64,000 bases of DNA from Blastocatellia bacterium AA13 (lineage in GTDB: Bacteria > Acidobacteriota > Blastocatellia > UBA7656). Positions 34,634 through 44,519 of this stretch are shown in pieces. The translations under genes and the position numbers were made by a program. Within the stretch, counting starts at the first letter, position 1. Each line of letters starts with the position of its first letter. The notes below the pieces were generated by a model. The model was not told the origin of the DNA. It saw nothing but the letters and a program-made list of their open reading frames with translations, and ran no database searches. Where the stretch lies: positions 1 to 64,000 of the forward strand of contig QHVH01000014.1 of the NCBI GenBank assembly GCA_003222245.1. Direction: 5' to 3'.

Positions 34634-36241
34634 TTAGTCCGCGGCGCTGGAGTTCATCTGAGATCTCGCCGCCGCATCGCGCTTGACTATCATCAAGGTC
34701 ATATCGTCTATAGGAGCCGCCGTTCCGACAAATCGCGATAACGCTTCATCTATTTTGTCGCGGAGCCCTGATGCCGAACGATCCAGATTCTTGCGGCTTA
34801 CTTCAATAAGCCTCACGTCTCCGAATTCTTCGTCAGCGAGATTAACCGATTCGCTGATCCCATCGCTATAGACCACTAAAACGTCGCCCGGCTCGAGCAC
34901 GACTTTCTCTTCGACGTATCTCGAACCCGGCATCACTCCAACCGGCAACCCGCCGGCTTCGAGCCGCAGCGTCTCACCTGACTTCCGAAGCAATATCGGC
35001 GGATTGTGACCCGCATTTGAATAACACACCTCTCCGGTTTCAGGATCGATATCGGCATAGAAGAGCGTCACGAATTTATTGAGCGGCGAGTTCTCATAGA
35101 TATAGCGATTGATCTCTCCCATGATCTCGGAGATCGACGCGGGAGTCTGAGATTGAGCACGCACGGCGGCGTGAAGTGAAGACATAAGCAACGCGGCGCC
35201 CGTTCCCTTCCCTGAAACATCGCCAAGGGCCACTACCAGGCGGTTGTCTTTCTTTCGCGTGATGAAATCATAGTAGTCGCCGCCGATTTCACGGCAAGGA
35301 AACGATACTCCCGTAAGATCCCAGCCTTCAATATTCGGAGGCGCGACCGGCTGAAGCCGCATCTGAATTTCGGACGCGACCTTAAGCTCTTCCTCCATCC
35401 GCCGCTTTTCGAGCCGCTCTTCCAGCAGCCTCTCGTTCTCTATCTTGATCGACGCCACCGAAGCAACGGTATGCAGGACTTTCAGATCTTCCTCGGTGAA
35501 TCGATTGTCGAAAGCATTATCGACATAGATCATTCCGAATATTTCTTCGCCGCTGGCAAGCGGAACAGCCATGACCGAACGGAGCTGGCTCAACACTACC
35601 GAATTCTGCGTTTGAAATCTTGGATCGTGCATTGCGTCGGAGGTCAGCACCGAAGCCCCTTCATTGAGAACCTTATTAGTTATCGAGCGGCTGATCTGAA
35701 CCCCGGAATCAGTAGGGCACGTCGGCTGATCCGAGCCGTGCGCCACCTTGCAGACAAGCTCATCGCCTTCTTTCAAAAATAGAAATCCCCGCTCTCCCGG
35801 AATCGCTTCGAACACGAGATCGATCGTCATCCTGAGAGTCTCTTCGAGAGACGTATTCGGCAGAAGCGCAATGCCGACCTTCGATACGATTCCCAGCAGG
35901 TCTCTGCGTCCGGCGGCTTCAGCCATTACGGCTTCCGGCGCGGGTGTTGCGACGGGCTGCTTCTGGCTCAAGGTCGTGTTTCCGGCAATCGAACCGGAAC
36001 GTATTCTGGAGATCAGATCATCGGTAGCCCTTCCTCCCAAGCTGGTGGTCGTAATCGTGTTGGCAGGCAAGACGTCGCCTTCCGCGCCTGAAAGAAAGAC
36101 AGTAGGCCCCGACAAGGGAGACCGGTTGTCGGACTGGTATTCGATCTCGGTTTCTCCGATCCGAACCCGGTCGCCTGATTGAAGCCGCAGAGCGCCGGCG
36201 ACCCGCTTTCCGTTCAGGAAGGAGCCATTGGCGCTGCCCAT
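34634..36241 (-). CDS. PP2C/SpoIIE-type phosphatase with GAF and truncated FHA domain
   Basis: A 535-residue protein. Residues 1-40 are only the second half of an FHA domain (MGSANGSFLNGKRV, then GDRVRIGETEIEYQ). A GAF domain covers about 115-265 (IPGERGFLFLKEGDELVCKV). A coiled linker leads to the SpoIIE/RsbU PP2C domain from about 300 (REIGGDYYDFI, ALGDVSGKGTGAALLMS, NAGHNPPILLRKSG, YSDGISESVN), whose metal-binding Asp residues are present. It should dephosphorylate Ser/Thr targets, plausibly those of the adjacent kinase. In frame upstream the codons T-C-P-Y-N-D precede the ATG and then a TAA closes the frame, so the missing FHA half is not simply a start error. Confidence 0.9.
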   Translation of the reverse strand: MGSANGSFLNGKRVAGALRLQSGDRVRIGETEIEYQSDNRSPLSGPTVFLSGAEGDVLPANTITTTSLGGRATDDLISRIRSGSIAGNTTLSQKQPVATPAPEAVMAEAAGRRDLLGIVSKVGIALLPNTSLEETLRMTIDLVFEAIPGERGFLFLKEGDELVCKVAHGSDQPTCPTDSGVQISRSITNKVLNEGASVLTSDAMHDPRFQTQNSVVLSQLRSVMAVPLASGEEIFGMIYVDNAFDNRFTEEDLKVLHTVASVASIKIENERLLEERLEKRRMEEELKVASEIQMRLQPVAPPNIEGWDLTGVSFPCREIGGDYYDFITRKKDNRLVVALGDVSGKGTGAALLMSSLHAAVRAQSQTPASISEIMGEINRYIYENSPLNKFVTLFYADIDPETGEVCYSNAGHNPPILLRKSGETLRLEAGGLPVGVMPGSRYVEEKVVLEPGDVLVVYSDGISESVNLADEEFGDVRLIEVSRKNLDRSASGLRDKIDEALSRFVGTAAPIDDMTLMIVKRDAAARSQMNSSAAD

Positions 36242-36259
36242 ATCGTTGTAAGGGCAAGT

Positions 36260-36991
36260 TTATCGCGACATGACGACGATCGTGCTCGAGAGCTTATCGT
36301 GCCAACCCTGTTGCTTGGGATCCCAGAGCATCCAGAGAAAGCCGAGAAAAAACAGAAGGCTTGATAACGGATACCCTACTAGATGTCGAACCATGGCGTG
36401 ATGCCATCTGAACCTCCGGCCGTCGAGCCGAACTATTCTAATTCCGAGTATGCGCATACCGGCAGTCTGGCCGTTCGTTCCCGCCAGACCAATAAAATTA
36501 AGCAGGAATAGACCAAACGTAAGCAATCCGACGATAAGGATGTCGCTGTTTTCGGTTACGACGGATCGCTTGTTCACAGCCGTGATCAGGAATGTAAAGC
36601 TCATCATCGCTATGAGGGTGATCAAGAAGTCGAACATCCATGCGCCATACCGTAGTCCGAATCCTGCTTGTTGAAAGGCATCGATCAATGCATGAGTAGC
36701 AGGCGCAAAGCGGCGGTCGCGCGCGACGGAAGGAGAAGCCGCGATGCCGGCGCGTGACTGGCCGGGCGAAGAGGTCGACGGCCTGAAGCCGCCGTTTGCG
36801 GGCTGCGATCTGTCGACGCCTGGCAGCCGAACGGCGGGATCATCCGATTCGAACGTAGGAGCGGCTGCCGAAGCCTCTTCCACGCTCACCGCCGCCGATT
36901 TTCTGTTAGGCGTATTCTTGCCGCATTGCGGGCAGAACTTTGACCGCTCGCTCAGTGGCTTGCCGCAATATGGACAGAATCTGGCCATCAA
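36260..36991 (-). CDS. Zinc-ribbon plus RDD-family membrane protein
   Basis: A 243-residue protein. Residues 4-25 form a zinc ribbon (CPYCGKPLSERSKFCPQCG). A Ser/Pro/Ala-rich linker follows to about 105. The RDD domain starts near FGLRYGAWMFDFLITLIAMM (R..D pattern) and has three membrane helices, ending GWHDKLSSTIVV. RDD proteins are ion or small-molecule transporters or membrane anchors; activity is not proven for most. It lies in the FHA/kinase/phosphatase cluster, 18 bp before the phosphatase start. Confidence 0.85.
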   Translation of the reverse strand: MMARFCPYCGKPLSERSKFCPQCGKNTPNRKSAAVSVEEASAAAPTFESDDPAVRLPGVDRSQPANGGFRPSTSSPGQSRAGIAASPSVARDRRFAPATHALIDAFQQAGFGLRYGAWMFDFLITLIAMMSFTFLITAVNKRSVVTENSDILIVGLLTFGLFLLNFIGLAGTNGQTAGMRILGIRIVRLDGRRFRWHHAMVRHLVGYPLSSLLFFLGFLWMLWDPKQQGWHDKLSSTIVVMSR

Positions 36992-37030
36992 TGTTCGTTT
37001 GAGTTCACGGAAGGCCGGCTCAACGCGCTG

Positions 37031-38662
37031 TTACCTGACCACGAATCTCAACCTGGTCTCTCCCAGTTGCAGCTCGTCTTCCGCCGAGAGCACTCGGGGC
37101 GATCTTGGGCTGAGTTTCACCGATCCTCCGCTTGGCGAATTGATGATGGTTCCGTTGACGGAGGTCAAATCTTCGATGAAAAACTGGTCGCCTTGCCGGT
37201 AGATTCGGGCGTGCCTGCGTGACACCTTGGTCTCCGGATCATAGTTGGTTAGATCGATCTCCGGGAAGATCGCCGTATGTGGATCCGTTCGTCCGATCAA
37301 CACGGAATCCTTGTCGATTCGAAACGGCGTCACCATGTCGCTCGTGCCGACGACGACGAGCTGCGCCGTAGCTCGTCCAGAGCCCGGAGTGTATCCGGCT
37401 GCCGCATTTGGCTGTCTGGATCCACAGTGCGGACAATAGACATCATCGTTGGCAATCTTCTGACCGCAATGACCGCAGAACACCCATTCAATCGGCTTGT
37501 TCCCCGTGGACGTAGAGCCGCCGGGAGCGCTCGTCATTGCGGGTTTCTGAATCGGCACGCTGGCCTGCGCCGGCTGCATCGTTGCCGGTATGCCCGTATC
37601 GATGCGCGCGGGCATGGGCTGCGCCTTAACAGGAGCCGGCCTCGACTGCAAACGGCTCCCGTGCTCCTCTAGAACCTTCATCAAATCCAAAGCGGAACTG
37701 AAGCGGTCTTCCGGCTTATGAGCGACCATCCTCATCAACATTCGCTCCATGTCGGGAGTGATTGCCGGATTGATCACTCGCGGCCTGGGATTCTTCTGAA
37801 AATCAAAAATGAGAAGCGGATTATCCTGAGGATCGGAGCCCGTCATCATATGAAACATCGTAGCGCCGAGTGAATATATGTCGGAACGGGGCTCGACCTT
37901 TCCGGCGAAGAGCTCGGGCGGCGCATAGCCCATGGTTCCAATCGCCGTCACGCCTTTCTCCGTAGGCCTGACTACGCGCGCGATTCCAAAATCGACCAGC
38001 ATGATGCGGCCATTGCGTTCGTCGAGCATGAGATTCGCGGGTTTCAGGTCCCGATAAATAATCGGCGGATTCTGTGAGTGAATATAATGAAGCACGTCGC
38101 AGGTCTGAACGCCCCACTTTGTGACCGTCGGCTCACTCACCATTCCGCCGTGCAATCGCATCTGTTCCGCAAGGTCGCCGCCGCCGATCCATTTCATCAC
38201 GAGATAGTAGCGGCCGCTTTCAACAAAATAATCATAGATCGTTGGAATCGATGGGTGCTCGAGCTGCGCAAGCACTTCGGACTCCCGCTGGAAGTCTTCG
38301 ACGGCCTTGCTGCGCTGATAGTCGTCGGCGAACATTTCGACCATCTCTTTGACGGCGCAAAGCCGATCGGCCAGGCGTTTGTCGCGGGCCTGATAGACGG
38401 AGCCCATTCCGCCGCCGCCGACGCGCTTCACAATGGAATACCTGTCCAGTAACAGCGTGCCGGGTTCGAGCTGAACGTTTGCAGCGGCTTTGGGCTTCTT
38501 TGACTCGGGCTTTGACTCGGGCATGGCTACCTTGCTGCTGTCTCTCCGTGCTTCGACAACGACCGCGGGCGGCGTTAGCGGCGCATAGTCTTGCTTGGCG
38601 CCGCACTCACCGCAGTACGGATCCTCCGGTTGAACCTGAACTCCGCATTCAGGACAGAACAT
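37031..38662 (-). CDS. Ser/Thr protein kinase with zinc ribbons and C-terminal FHA
   Basis: A 543-residue cytoplasmic kinase. Residues 3-24 are a zinc ribbon (CPECG, CGECG). The Hanks-type kinase covers about 75-335: GGGGMGSVYQARD glycine loop, the Lys in CAVKEMVEMF, catalytic YRDLKPANLMLD (Tyr instead of His in the HRD motif), VDFGIARV (DFG) and GTMGYAPPE. A second zinc ribbon follows near 395 (CGHCGQKIANDDVYCPHCGS), then an FHA domain from about 430 (VLIGRTDP, SRRHARIY, DLTSVNGTIIN). FHA on the same chain suggests autophosphorylation-dependent recruitment. No membrane helix is present. Confidence 0.93.
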   Translation of the reverse strand: MFCPECGVQVQPEDPYCGECGAKQDYAPLTPPAVVVEARRDSSKVAMPESKPESKKPKAAANVQLEPGTLLLDRYSIVKRVGGGGMGSVYQARDKRLADRLCAVKEMVEMFADDYQRSKAVEDFQRESEVLAQLEHPSIPTIYDYFVESGRYYLVMKWIGGGDLAEQMRLHGGMVSEPTVTKWGVQTCDVLHYIHSQNPPIIYRDLKPANLMLDERNGRIMLVDFGIARVVRPTEKGVTAIGTMGYAPPELFAGKVEPRSDIYSLGATMFHMMTGSDPQDNPLLIFDFQKNPRPRVINPAITPDMERMLMRMVAHKPEDRFSSALDLMKVLEEHGSRLQSRPAPVKAQPMPARIDTGIPATMQPAQASVPIQKPAMTSAPGGSTSTGNKPIEWVFCGHCGQKIANDDVYCPHCGSRQPNAAAGYTPGSGRATAQLVVVGTSDMVTPFRIDKDSVLIGRTDPHTAIFPEIDLTNYDPETKVSRRHARIYRQGDQFFIEDLTSVNGTIINSPSGGSVKLSPRSPRVLSAEDELQLGETRLRFVVR

Positions 38663-38815
38663 AGCATCGATATAGAGCGTGATTGAGTAATAAGAGCTTG
38701 TGCACTACCGCAACCTTGAACAACCGTCCGCTATCAGTCGATAGCTCCAACGGTCTTGCCGCCTGAAGCGATGCGGCGTCGCGCGAACCGAGAGCCGTAA
38801 TTTCACCAGATCCGT

Positions 38816-39619
38816 TCAGGTGATCTGGAATTTCAAAAAGGTCTTTCCCACGATAATCTCGTCGCCGTGTTGAAGAACGTGACGATGTCCGGGCAACAGC
38901 CTCCTGCCCCGATTGACGAAAGTCCCGTTGGTTGAGCCAAGATCCTCGACATAATAATGGCCGTTCTGGTTTACGATTCGTGCATGACGCCTCGATACCT
39001 TTGCTTCGGGATCATCCTGATCCAAGTCGACATCCGGGAAGATGCCGCTGTCGGCGTCCCATCGCCCGACGAGCGTCTCGACGGAAGTAATCGGAAACTC
39101 TTTACCGACTCGGCCGCCGCGGCCGATCACCAGCTTTGCGGTTACCAGATCCATGACAGCACCGCCGGAGTCTCTTGATCTCAAACCATCGGTGCGCGAG
39201 CGGGAACTCATCACCAGAGTACTTGCCGGACCGACCGGTCTCGGGCTCGGATCCGAGCGCTGTCGCTCGGGGCGAGGATCAACGCGAGGCGGCGATTGAC
39301 CGCGTGCCGGACGTGCTGGTTTCGGTATTGCTGTTGAGGTCGTGAACGACGGCGGAGATGGAGGAGGACCTTCAATCGTCTTGTATGGCCGCGCCGCGCG
39401 GATGTCTTCGCGCTCGGCGGACCCGCCTTTCGCATCGTAGGATTCAATCGGCCCGTTGCCGCGAGCTCGGCGGTCGTTGCTGGGAGGTTCATAAGCAGGG
39501 CGGTCGCCGCCATCCGGCCGGGCTGAACTCTGAATCACAACATCAAGCTTTGTCCCACACTCGTCGCAGTAGTCGCTCCCATCGAGATTCTCTGTCCCAC
39601 AATTGTCACACCTAATCAT
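38816..39619 (-). CDS. Zinc-ribbon FHA-domain protein
   Basis: A 267-residue protein, started at the ATG on 39617-39619 because the zinc ribbon begins at once (MIRCDNCGTENLDGSDYCDE, then CG). A long Arg/Pro/Ser-rich disordered middle (about 30-155) may be the phosphorylation target. The C-terminal FHA domain contains LVIGRGGRVGKEFP, SRRHARIVNQNGHYYVEDLG and STNGTFVNRG, a complete phosphothreonine-binding set. It probably reads the product of the neighbouring kinase. First gene of the minus-strand cluster. Confidence 0.9.
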   Translation of the reverse strand: MIRCDNCGTENLDGSDYCDECGTKLDVVIQSSARPDGGDRPAYEPPSNDRRARGNGPIESYDAKGGSAEREDIRAARPYKTIEGPPPSPPSFTTSTAIPKPARPARGQSPPRVDPRPERQRSDPSPRPVGPASTLVMSSRSRTDGLRSRDSGGAVMDLVTAKLVIGRGGRVGKEFPITSVETLVGRWDADSGIFPDVDLDQDDPEAKVSRRHARIVNQNGHYYVEDLGSTNGTFVNRGRRLLPGHRHVLQHGDEIIVGKTFLKFQIT

Positions 39620-39905
39620 AAGGCCCAGGCCTCCGCTCACTCGATCAAGGGGCAAGGGTCGGGAGCGCTCCGATTATAACGCAGGCCTTCCTAGCCCGCA
39701 ATTGTTCGTATTGAATTGGTGTTGCTGCTTGATTTTGAGTGAATACCTGTTGATTCAGGCGCCCGAATGCTACAGAACTGCGCGGCGCCTTGGCGCCGAA
39801 AGCGCCTCGATCGAGGGCTCGCGGTCGATTTCCCGCGGCAGTCGGTGCTTCAAAGATGACCCAAGCGGTCGCCTACCGGCCGCCGGACATCAGCCGAGGG
39901 TGTGC

Positions 39906-41060
39906 CTATGCCTTCATCGCGGAGATAAGAATTTCCGCTACCTGGGGCCGTGAAAATTCTCTTGGGGGTAACTCGCCGCGCGCGAGCATCTCACGTACCT
40001 TGGTTCCTGATAGTGTGACGTGATTGGATGAATCGTGCGGACAGGTCTTATTGGAGGCCATCGAATCGCAGCTTCGGCAATAAAATGAGTGATCGAAAAA
40101 CATCGGCGTTATTCCAAGCGCCTCGGGATCGAATTCATTGAAGATATAGTGCGCATCATAGGTGCCGTAGTAGTTCCCCACTCCAGCGTGATCCCGGCCA
40201 ACGATGAAGTGAGTGCACCCATAGTTCTTCCTGATGATGGCATGAAATACCGCTTCGCGAGGTCCGGCATAACGCATTGCGGCCGGATTGACGGCCAACA
40301 GCGCCCGAGTCTTCGGAAAGAAATGTTCGAGCATGGCTTCATAGCAGCGCATTCGGACATCCGCCGGAATGTCGTCCGACTTCGTTTCGCCGACCAGAGG
40401 ATGCAATAACAAGCCGTCGACCACTTCGAGAGCACACTTGATGATGTATTCATGGGCTCGATGGATCGGATTCCTCGTTTGGAACGCTACCACCTTATGC
40501 CAACCCTTTTTCTTGAACTCATCTCGCGTTTGTCTCGGATCCAGCCGATAAGAAGGAAATGCGGGGTTATGAGGACGATTCAAGAGGCTTATTGGACCGC
40601 CCAACAGCCATTCGCCCTGCTCGTATAAAGCCGACACTCCGGGATGAGCCGTTTCGGTTGTCAGGTATACCCGTTCGGCCTCGCGCTCTTTGTCGTAGCG
40701 AAATTTCTGGCGAAGATGAAGCACGCCAATAGCGTGATCCTCGTTTTCAAACAGCGCTACGTCTGAGCCTTCCTTGAGGCTCTTCGCCGTTTCATCGCTC
40801 ACGGACAATGTAACAGGGATGGTCCAGGGCAGCCCGGATGAGAGATGCTTGTTGCCTCGAACAGCTATATAGTCGTCTTCGCACATAAAGCCCTGGAGCG
40901 GGCTGAACGCGCCATTCGCGATCATCTCGAGATCGGAGATCTCTCGGCGCCGCAGAGCAATTCGCGGCATGACAGGGACGCGCTCAAGCAAGGCCTCTCG
41001 TTCGACGCCATTTACTTCTCTATTGATCAACGTACCGCCGTGCGCTGGTATGGTATCCAT
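39906..41060 (-). CDS. sat: Sulfate adenylyltransferase (ATP sulfurylase)
   Basis: A 384-residue enzyme making APS from sulfate and ATP. The ATG at 41060 follows AAAGGACATTTG; the frame runs further upstream but without homology. Active-site motifs are [19 protein letters not shown] (nucleotide-binding HxxH type) and [15 protein letters not shown]. Cysteines in [20 protein letters not shown] form a zinc site. The single-chain Sat is not the CysDN form. No APS reductase or kinase gene is beside it, so its use in assimilation or dissimilation is not shown. Confidence 0.96.
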   Translation of the reverse strand: MDTIPAHGGTLINREVNGVEREALLERVPVMPRIALRRREISDLEMIANGAFSPLQGFMCEDDYIAVRGNKHLSSGLPWTIPVTLSVSDETAKSLKEGSDVALFENEDHAIGVLHLRQKFRYDKEREAERVYLTTETAHPGVSALYEQGEWLLGGPISLLNRPHNPAFPSYRLDPRQTRDEFKKKGWHKVVAFQTRNPIHRAHEYIIKCALEVVDGLLLHPLVGETKSDDIPADVRMRCYEAMLEHFFPKTRALLAVNPAAMRYAGPREAVFHAIIRKNYGCTHFIVGRDHAGVGNYYGTYDAHYIFNEFDPEALGITPMFFDHSFYCRSCDSMASNKTCPHDSSNHVTLSGTKVREMLARGELPPREFSRPQVAEILISAMKA

Positions 41061-41224
41061 CAAATGTCCTTTCTTAGGAAACCGGTAACCATAGGGCAGC
41101 AACCCAACTCGTGTCAAACACACAAGCAGGTAGATTTGTGATCGGCGGCGCGGACAGCGCGGAAATATGATCACGGCGGACAGCGCCGAAGATGACCACC
41201 GATGAAAATCAAATATATGTGAAA

Positions 41225-42373
41225 CTATTTTGCGTGGGCGGCCGCGGGGCGGCCGCTCTTCAGATCTTTCAGGCCCAACTGGCCGACAATCATTCCGTCC
41301 GAATCGAGCACAACCACGGATCCTATTCCGTTCGTTCCGAGCAGCGCCCGCGCTTCAGCCTCATCCGCGATTGCATTGATGAACATCGGCTGCTCGACCG
41401 GCCGCATCACATCCTGAATTCTAAGGCGGGACCACTCTTCGCTCGGCACGGGCTTCAAATCCGCCAGTAGCAACATGCCATGCAGTCGGCCGCCTCGTCC
41501 CACCGGAAAGCTGATCGCGCGATGCTTCTCGAGAATTCCATCGATGAACTCTCTTACGCTGAGGTCGGGATCGATCGTGAGGAAGCTCCGATTCATTAGG
41601 ACTTCCACGGAACCGCGGCGGATTTTATGAGCGCCGAGAGCGCTAGCCTCCGACGATTTGAGCAACAGGACCAGTATCAGTCCTATGATCATGCTCCACA
41701 ATCCCGTGATCCACTCTACAAAGATAAAGAAATAAGAGCCGTACAGGAACAGCACGAGCGCGATCGTCAGACCGGCTCTCACAGCCATTCTGGTGGATTC
41801 ATAGTAATTCTTGTTGAAGCGCCACAGGATCGCGCGAAGGACTCGGCCTCCATCGAGAGGAAGGCCGGGGAGAATATTGAATCCGGCGAGCATCCAGTTA
41901 ATGAGTCCGAGGTGTCTCAGTACCTGGGCAAAAGCAAGATGCGTCGTTCCAGCCAACAATGCCTGGTTGAGAGCAAAGAACAATGTTCCGGTCAGAAAAC
42001 TGGCGGCGGGACCTACGATCGCGATCTTGAACTCGGAAGACGGGGTTGAGGGTTGGCCTTCCAGCGATGCAAGGCCTCCGAAAATATATAAAGTGATGCT
42101 GCCCGTGCCCAATCCTTCCGCGCGGGCCATCACCGCGTGCGCGAGTTCGTGCGCGAGAACGGATCCGAACATTAGTGCGGTGGTGAAAATTCCGAGAACC
42201 CAGTACTGCCAACCAGCGAGGCCATGCGCCTCGCGCGGAAGGAGTGAAGACGAGATCGCCCAGGCGTAAAGCGGAAAGACTGGAAGCCAACTGTAATGCG
42301 CTCGGATCGGAATACCCAACACCCTTCCGAGATACAGAGGCCGTACTTTGATCCTGCTGAGCGCCTTAGACAT
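41225..42373 (-). CDS. Site-2-protease (M50) with CBS pair
   Basis: A 382-residue membrane protease of the SpoIVFB/Rip type. The zinc motif is [16 protein letters not shown] (HExxH near residue 75) and the third ligand is in [20 protein letters not shown]. About six membrane helices are followed from residue 240 by a pair of CBS domains ([40 protein letters not shown]), which sense adenine nucleotides in this family. It would cleave a membrane-bound regulator such as an anti-sigma factor. Confidence 0.93.
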   Translation of the reverse strand: MSKALSRIKVRPLYLGRVLGIPIRAHYSWLPVFPLYAWAISSSLLPREAHGLAGWQYWVLGIFTTALMFGSVLAHELAHAVMARAEGLGTGSITLYIFGGLASLEGQPSTPSSEFKIAIVGPAASFLTGTLFFALNQALLAGTTHLAFAQVLRHLGLINWMLAGFNILPGLPLDGGRVLRAILWRFNKNYYESTRMAVRAGLTIALVLFLYGSYFFIFVEWITGLWSMIIGLILVLLLKSSEASALGAHKIRRGSVEVLMNRSFLTIDPDLSVREFIDGILEKHRAISFPVGRGGRLHGMLLLADLKPVPSEEWSRLRIQDVMRPVEQPMFINAIADEAEARALLGTNGIGSVVVLDSDGMIVGQLGLKDLKSGRPAAAHAK

Positions 42374-42513
42374 TACAGAACAAGAAGAACCTTATTTCCG
42401 TTTCAACCGTCTACTGAAGATCACCGTAGGGGCGGCTTCCGCCCTTGGCAGGTCATGTTCAATCTTCAATGAGGGTTTTCATATCACACGATAAAGCTGG
42501 ATTATGTCGTCCG

Positions 42514-44208
42514 TCAGGTGTCCAATCGGGCTTCTTCGCGTTCGGCATCCATGGTGGTCATTTCCGCGATTAGCAGCCGCTCGCATTCGGCTTCGTTGTG
42601 TGGAATATGGCCTTCCATTCCGCCTCCGGCCATTTCCAAAGAATCTATCTTGATGACGTCTTTCGCGGGGAGAAGGAAGCCCGACAAAAGCCCGAGGGCC
42701 GCGAACACCGTGCTCACAATGAACACGTTGTGCAGCGCATCGCCCAGCGCGCCCTGCATCGACTGCAACAGAGCCGGAGGCAACTGCGCTCGAGCCGAAG
42801 GCTCTATAAGAGCGCTGGGGTTGTGCACTACGCGGGCTACTTCATCGGCGGAGCTGCCGCTCGTCTCTTGAATGACCGCCAGGTGTGAATTCAGCCCGAT
42901 GGTCATCACTGCTCCCATGATTGCGACTCCTATTGCGCCGCCTATCATTCTAGCGAACATAGTCAGTGACGTAGCTATCCCGAGCTGATCACGTGAAACC
43001 GAGTTCTGAGTTGTTATCAGTAATGCCAGGATCACCAACCCCATTCCAGATCCCATCAATCCCATGTCGGTCAACAGAACCCATCTGGCGGGATGCTGGC
43101 CGAGGCCTGCCAGCAGTATGAAACTCAACACCAGCAATACGAGACCCGCGATTACCGTCGGGCGATAACCAATCTTGAGCATCAAGCGGCCGCCAATTAT
43201 GGCGAGCCCGACCCATCCGAGCAACAGGGGCGTTAAGACCGATCCGGCTTCAGTGGCCGTGCCGCCAAGCACGCCCTGCACGAACAACGGTACGAATGAC
43301 AGCGACCCGAACAAGCCCATTCCAACAAAGAGACCGGTCAGCGAGCCTACAGCCACGACTCGATTCGAGAAGAGCGACATCGGCATCATCGGGTCGACTG
43401 CTCGCCGTTCGACCCGTATGAACTTGGCTATTAAGAGGACGATCAACCCCGCTGCCGGAAGCATCACCCAGTTCGTGAGCATTCCGGCGCTTCCGCCTTC
43501 TACCAATACCAGAAGAAGCAATGTCACCGCGGCCGCAAGCCAGATCGAGCCCGCATAGTCAATCACCGGCCGTTCCGAACGCTTCGGTTCCACGAGCGCC
43601 GCCGCAACTACAATCGCCGCCGCCAGTCCGAACGGAATATTAATGTAAAAAACCCAGCGCCAGTTGAGTTGATCCGTTATGAAACCTCCGGCAAGCGGGC
43701 CAAGGATAGAGGCCAGCCCCCACACGCCGCTGAACAGACCTTGAATTCTGGCTCGCTCCCGCGCCGTATACACATCTCCGTTTATAGTCATGCCCAATGG
43801 AACGAGCCCGCCCGCGCCGATTCCCTGCACGGCTCTGAAGATGATCAGTTGCGTGATCGTGCCGCTCGACCCGGATAAGACCGAGCCCAAGAGAAAGAGA
43901 GCAATGCTGCCGAGATAGAGAGGCCGCCTGCCATAGAGATCCGACAACCGGCCCCACACTGGAACCGTTACAGTCGAAGTAAGAAGATAAGCTGAAAAGA
44001 CCCAGCTATATCGATCGAGTCCGCCCAGCGACGCAATGATCGTCGGCATAGCGGTGCCGACTACGGTTGCTTCAAGAGCGCCCAGGAACATCCCGAGCAT
44101 AACGCCGGCGGTCACCATTCTCCGACGTTGAGTAGAAAGAATAACGTGTGGCTTTCCCTCGATAGGCGGCGCGTCAGCCGCTAACTTCCCGGTGTTTACT
44201 TGCCCCAT
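42514..44208 (-). CDS. MFS multidrug exporter, DHA2 (EmrB/QacA) family
   Basis: A 564-residue transporter with 14 predicted membrane helices. Motif A is present (GRLSDLYGRRPLYLGSI) and motif C-like ILGPLAGGFITDQLNW marks an antiporter. The C-terminal extension of about 60 residues is acidic and cytoplasmic. It exports hydrophobic drugs or similar compounds with proton antiport; the substrate is not predictable. No adjacent TetR/MarR regulator or HlyD-type adaptor is visible. A good -10 lies upstream. Confidence 0.93.
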   Translation of the reverse strand: MGQVNTGKLAADAPPIEGKPHVILSTQRRRMVTAGVMLGMFLGALEATVVGTAMPTIIASLGGLDRYSWVFSAYLLTSTVTVPVWGRLSDLYGRRPLYLGSIALFLLGSVLSGSSGTITQLIIFRAVQGIGAGGLVPLGMTINGDVYTARERARIQGLFSGVWGLASILGPLAGGFITDQLNWRWVFYINIPFGLAAAIVVAAALVEPKRSERPVIDYAGSIWLAAAVTLLLLVLVEGGSAGMLTNWVMLPAAGLIVLLIAKFIRVERRAVDPMMPMSLFSNRVVAVGSLTGLFVGMGLFGSLSFVPLFVQGVLGGTATEAGSVLTPLLLGWVGLAIIGGRLMLKIGYRPTVIAGLVLLVLSFILLAGLGQHPARWVLLTDMGLMGSGMGLVILALLITTQNSVSRDQLGIATSLTMFARMIGGAIGVAIMGAVMTIGLNSHLAVIQETSGSSADEVARVVHNPSALIEPSARAQLPPALLQSMQGALGDALHNVFIVSTVFAALGLLSGFLLPAKDVIKIDSLEMAGGGMEGHIPHNEAECERLLIAEMTTMDAEREEARLDT

Positions 44209-44519
44209 TCTTTTCCCTATGACACTCCCTCTGACATCTCCCTTATTACAGCGATTTCATTGAATGCCTGTCATTATACAGTCTGGCTGCGCGGGCCAGA
44301 AAGACATTGCATGCGCAGGTCCTGGCCGGCGATCTATCTTGATTGAGTGGAGTGTCGGTTCGGGGATATGGAAATGAATGAACTCCGGACTTAAGCGGAA
44401 TGATGGAAAATTCGCTGCGCCGCAACTCTCGGGGCTTAGTCCCAACACCGACTTGCGCGGGCGGCTCCGGCGCCGTGCAGTCGCGTGCTCAGCGGTGCAA
44501 GAGTAAGCCGAGCGTCACC
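44209..44519. other. Gene-free stretch before the MFS gene
   Basis: 311 bp between the MOSC stop and the MFS start. It holds only the candidate promoter at 44273-44301; short open frames have no gene-like features. Confidence 0.55.
44273..44301 (-). promoter_or_regulatory. Candidate promoter of the MFS exporter gene
   Basis: On the minus strand a perfect TATAAT (44273-44278) lies 17 bp after a weak TTCTGG (44296-44301). A poor -35 with a perfect -10 would suit activator-dependent expression. Confidence 0.38.

Noticed and set aside
42430-42444. GGGCGG-CTT-CCGCCC hairpin after the MFS gene as terminator
   Set aside because: Short stem, no T-run; might be a repeat unit but evidence is too thin.
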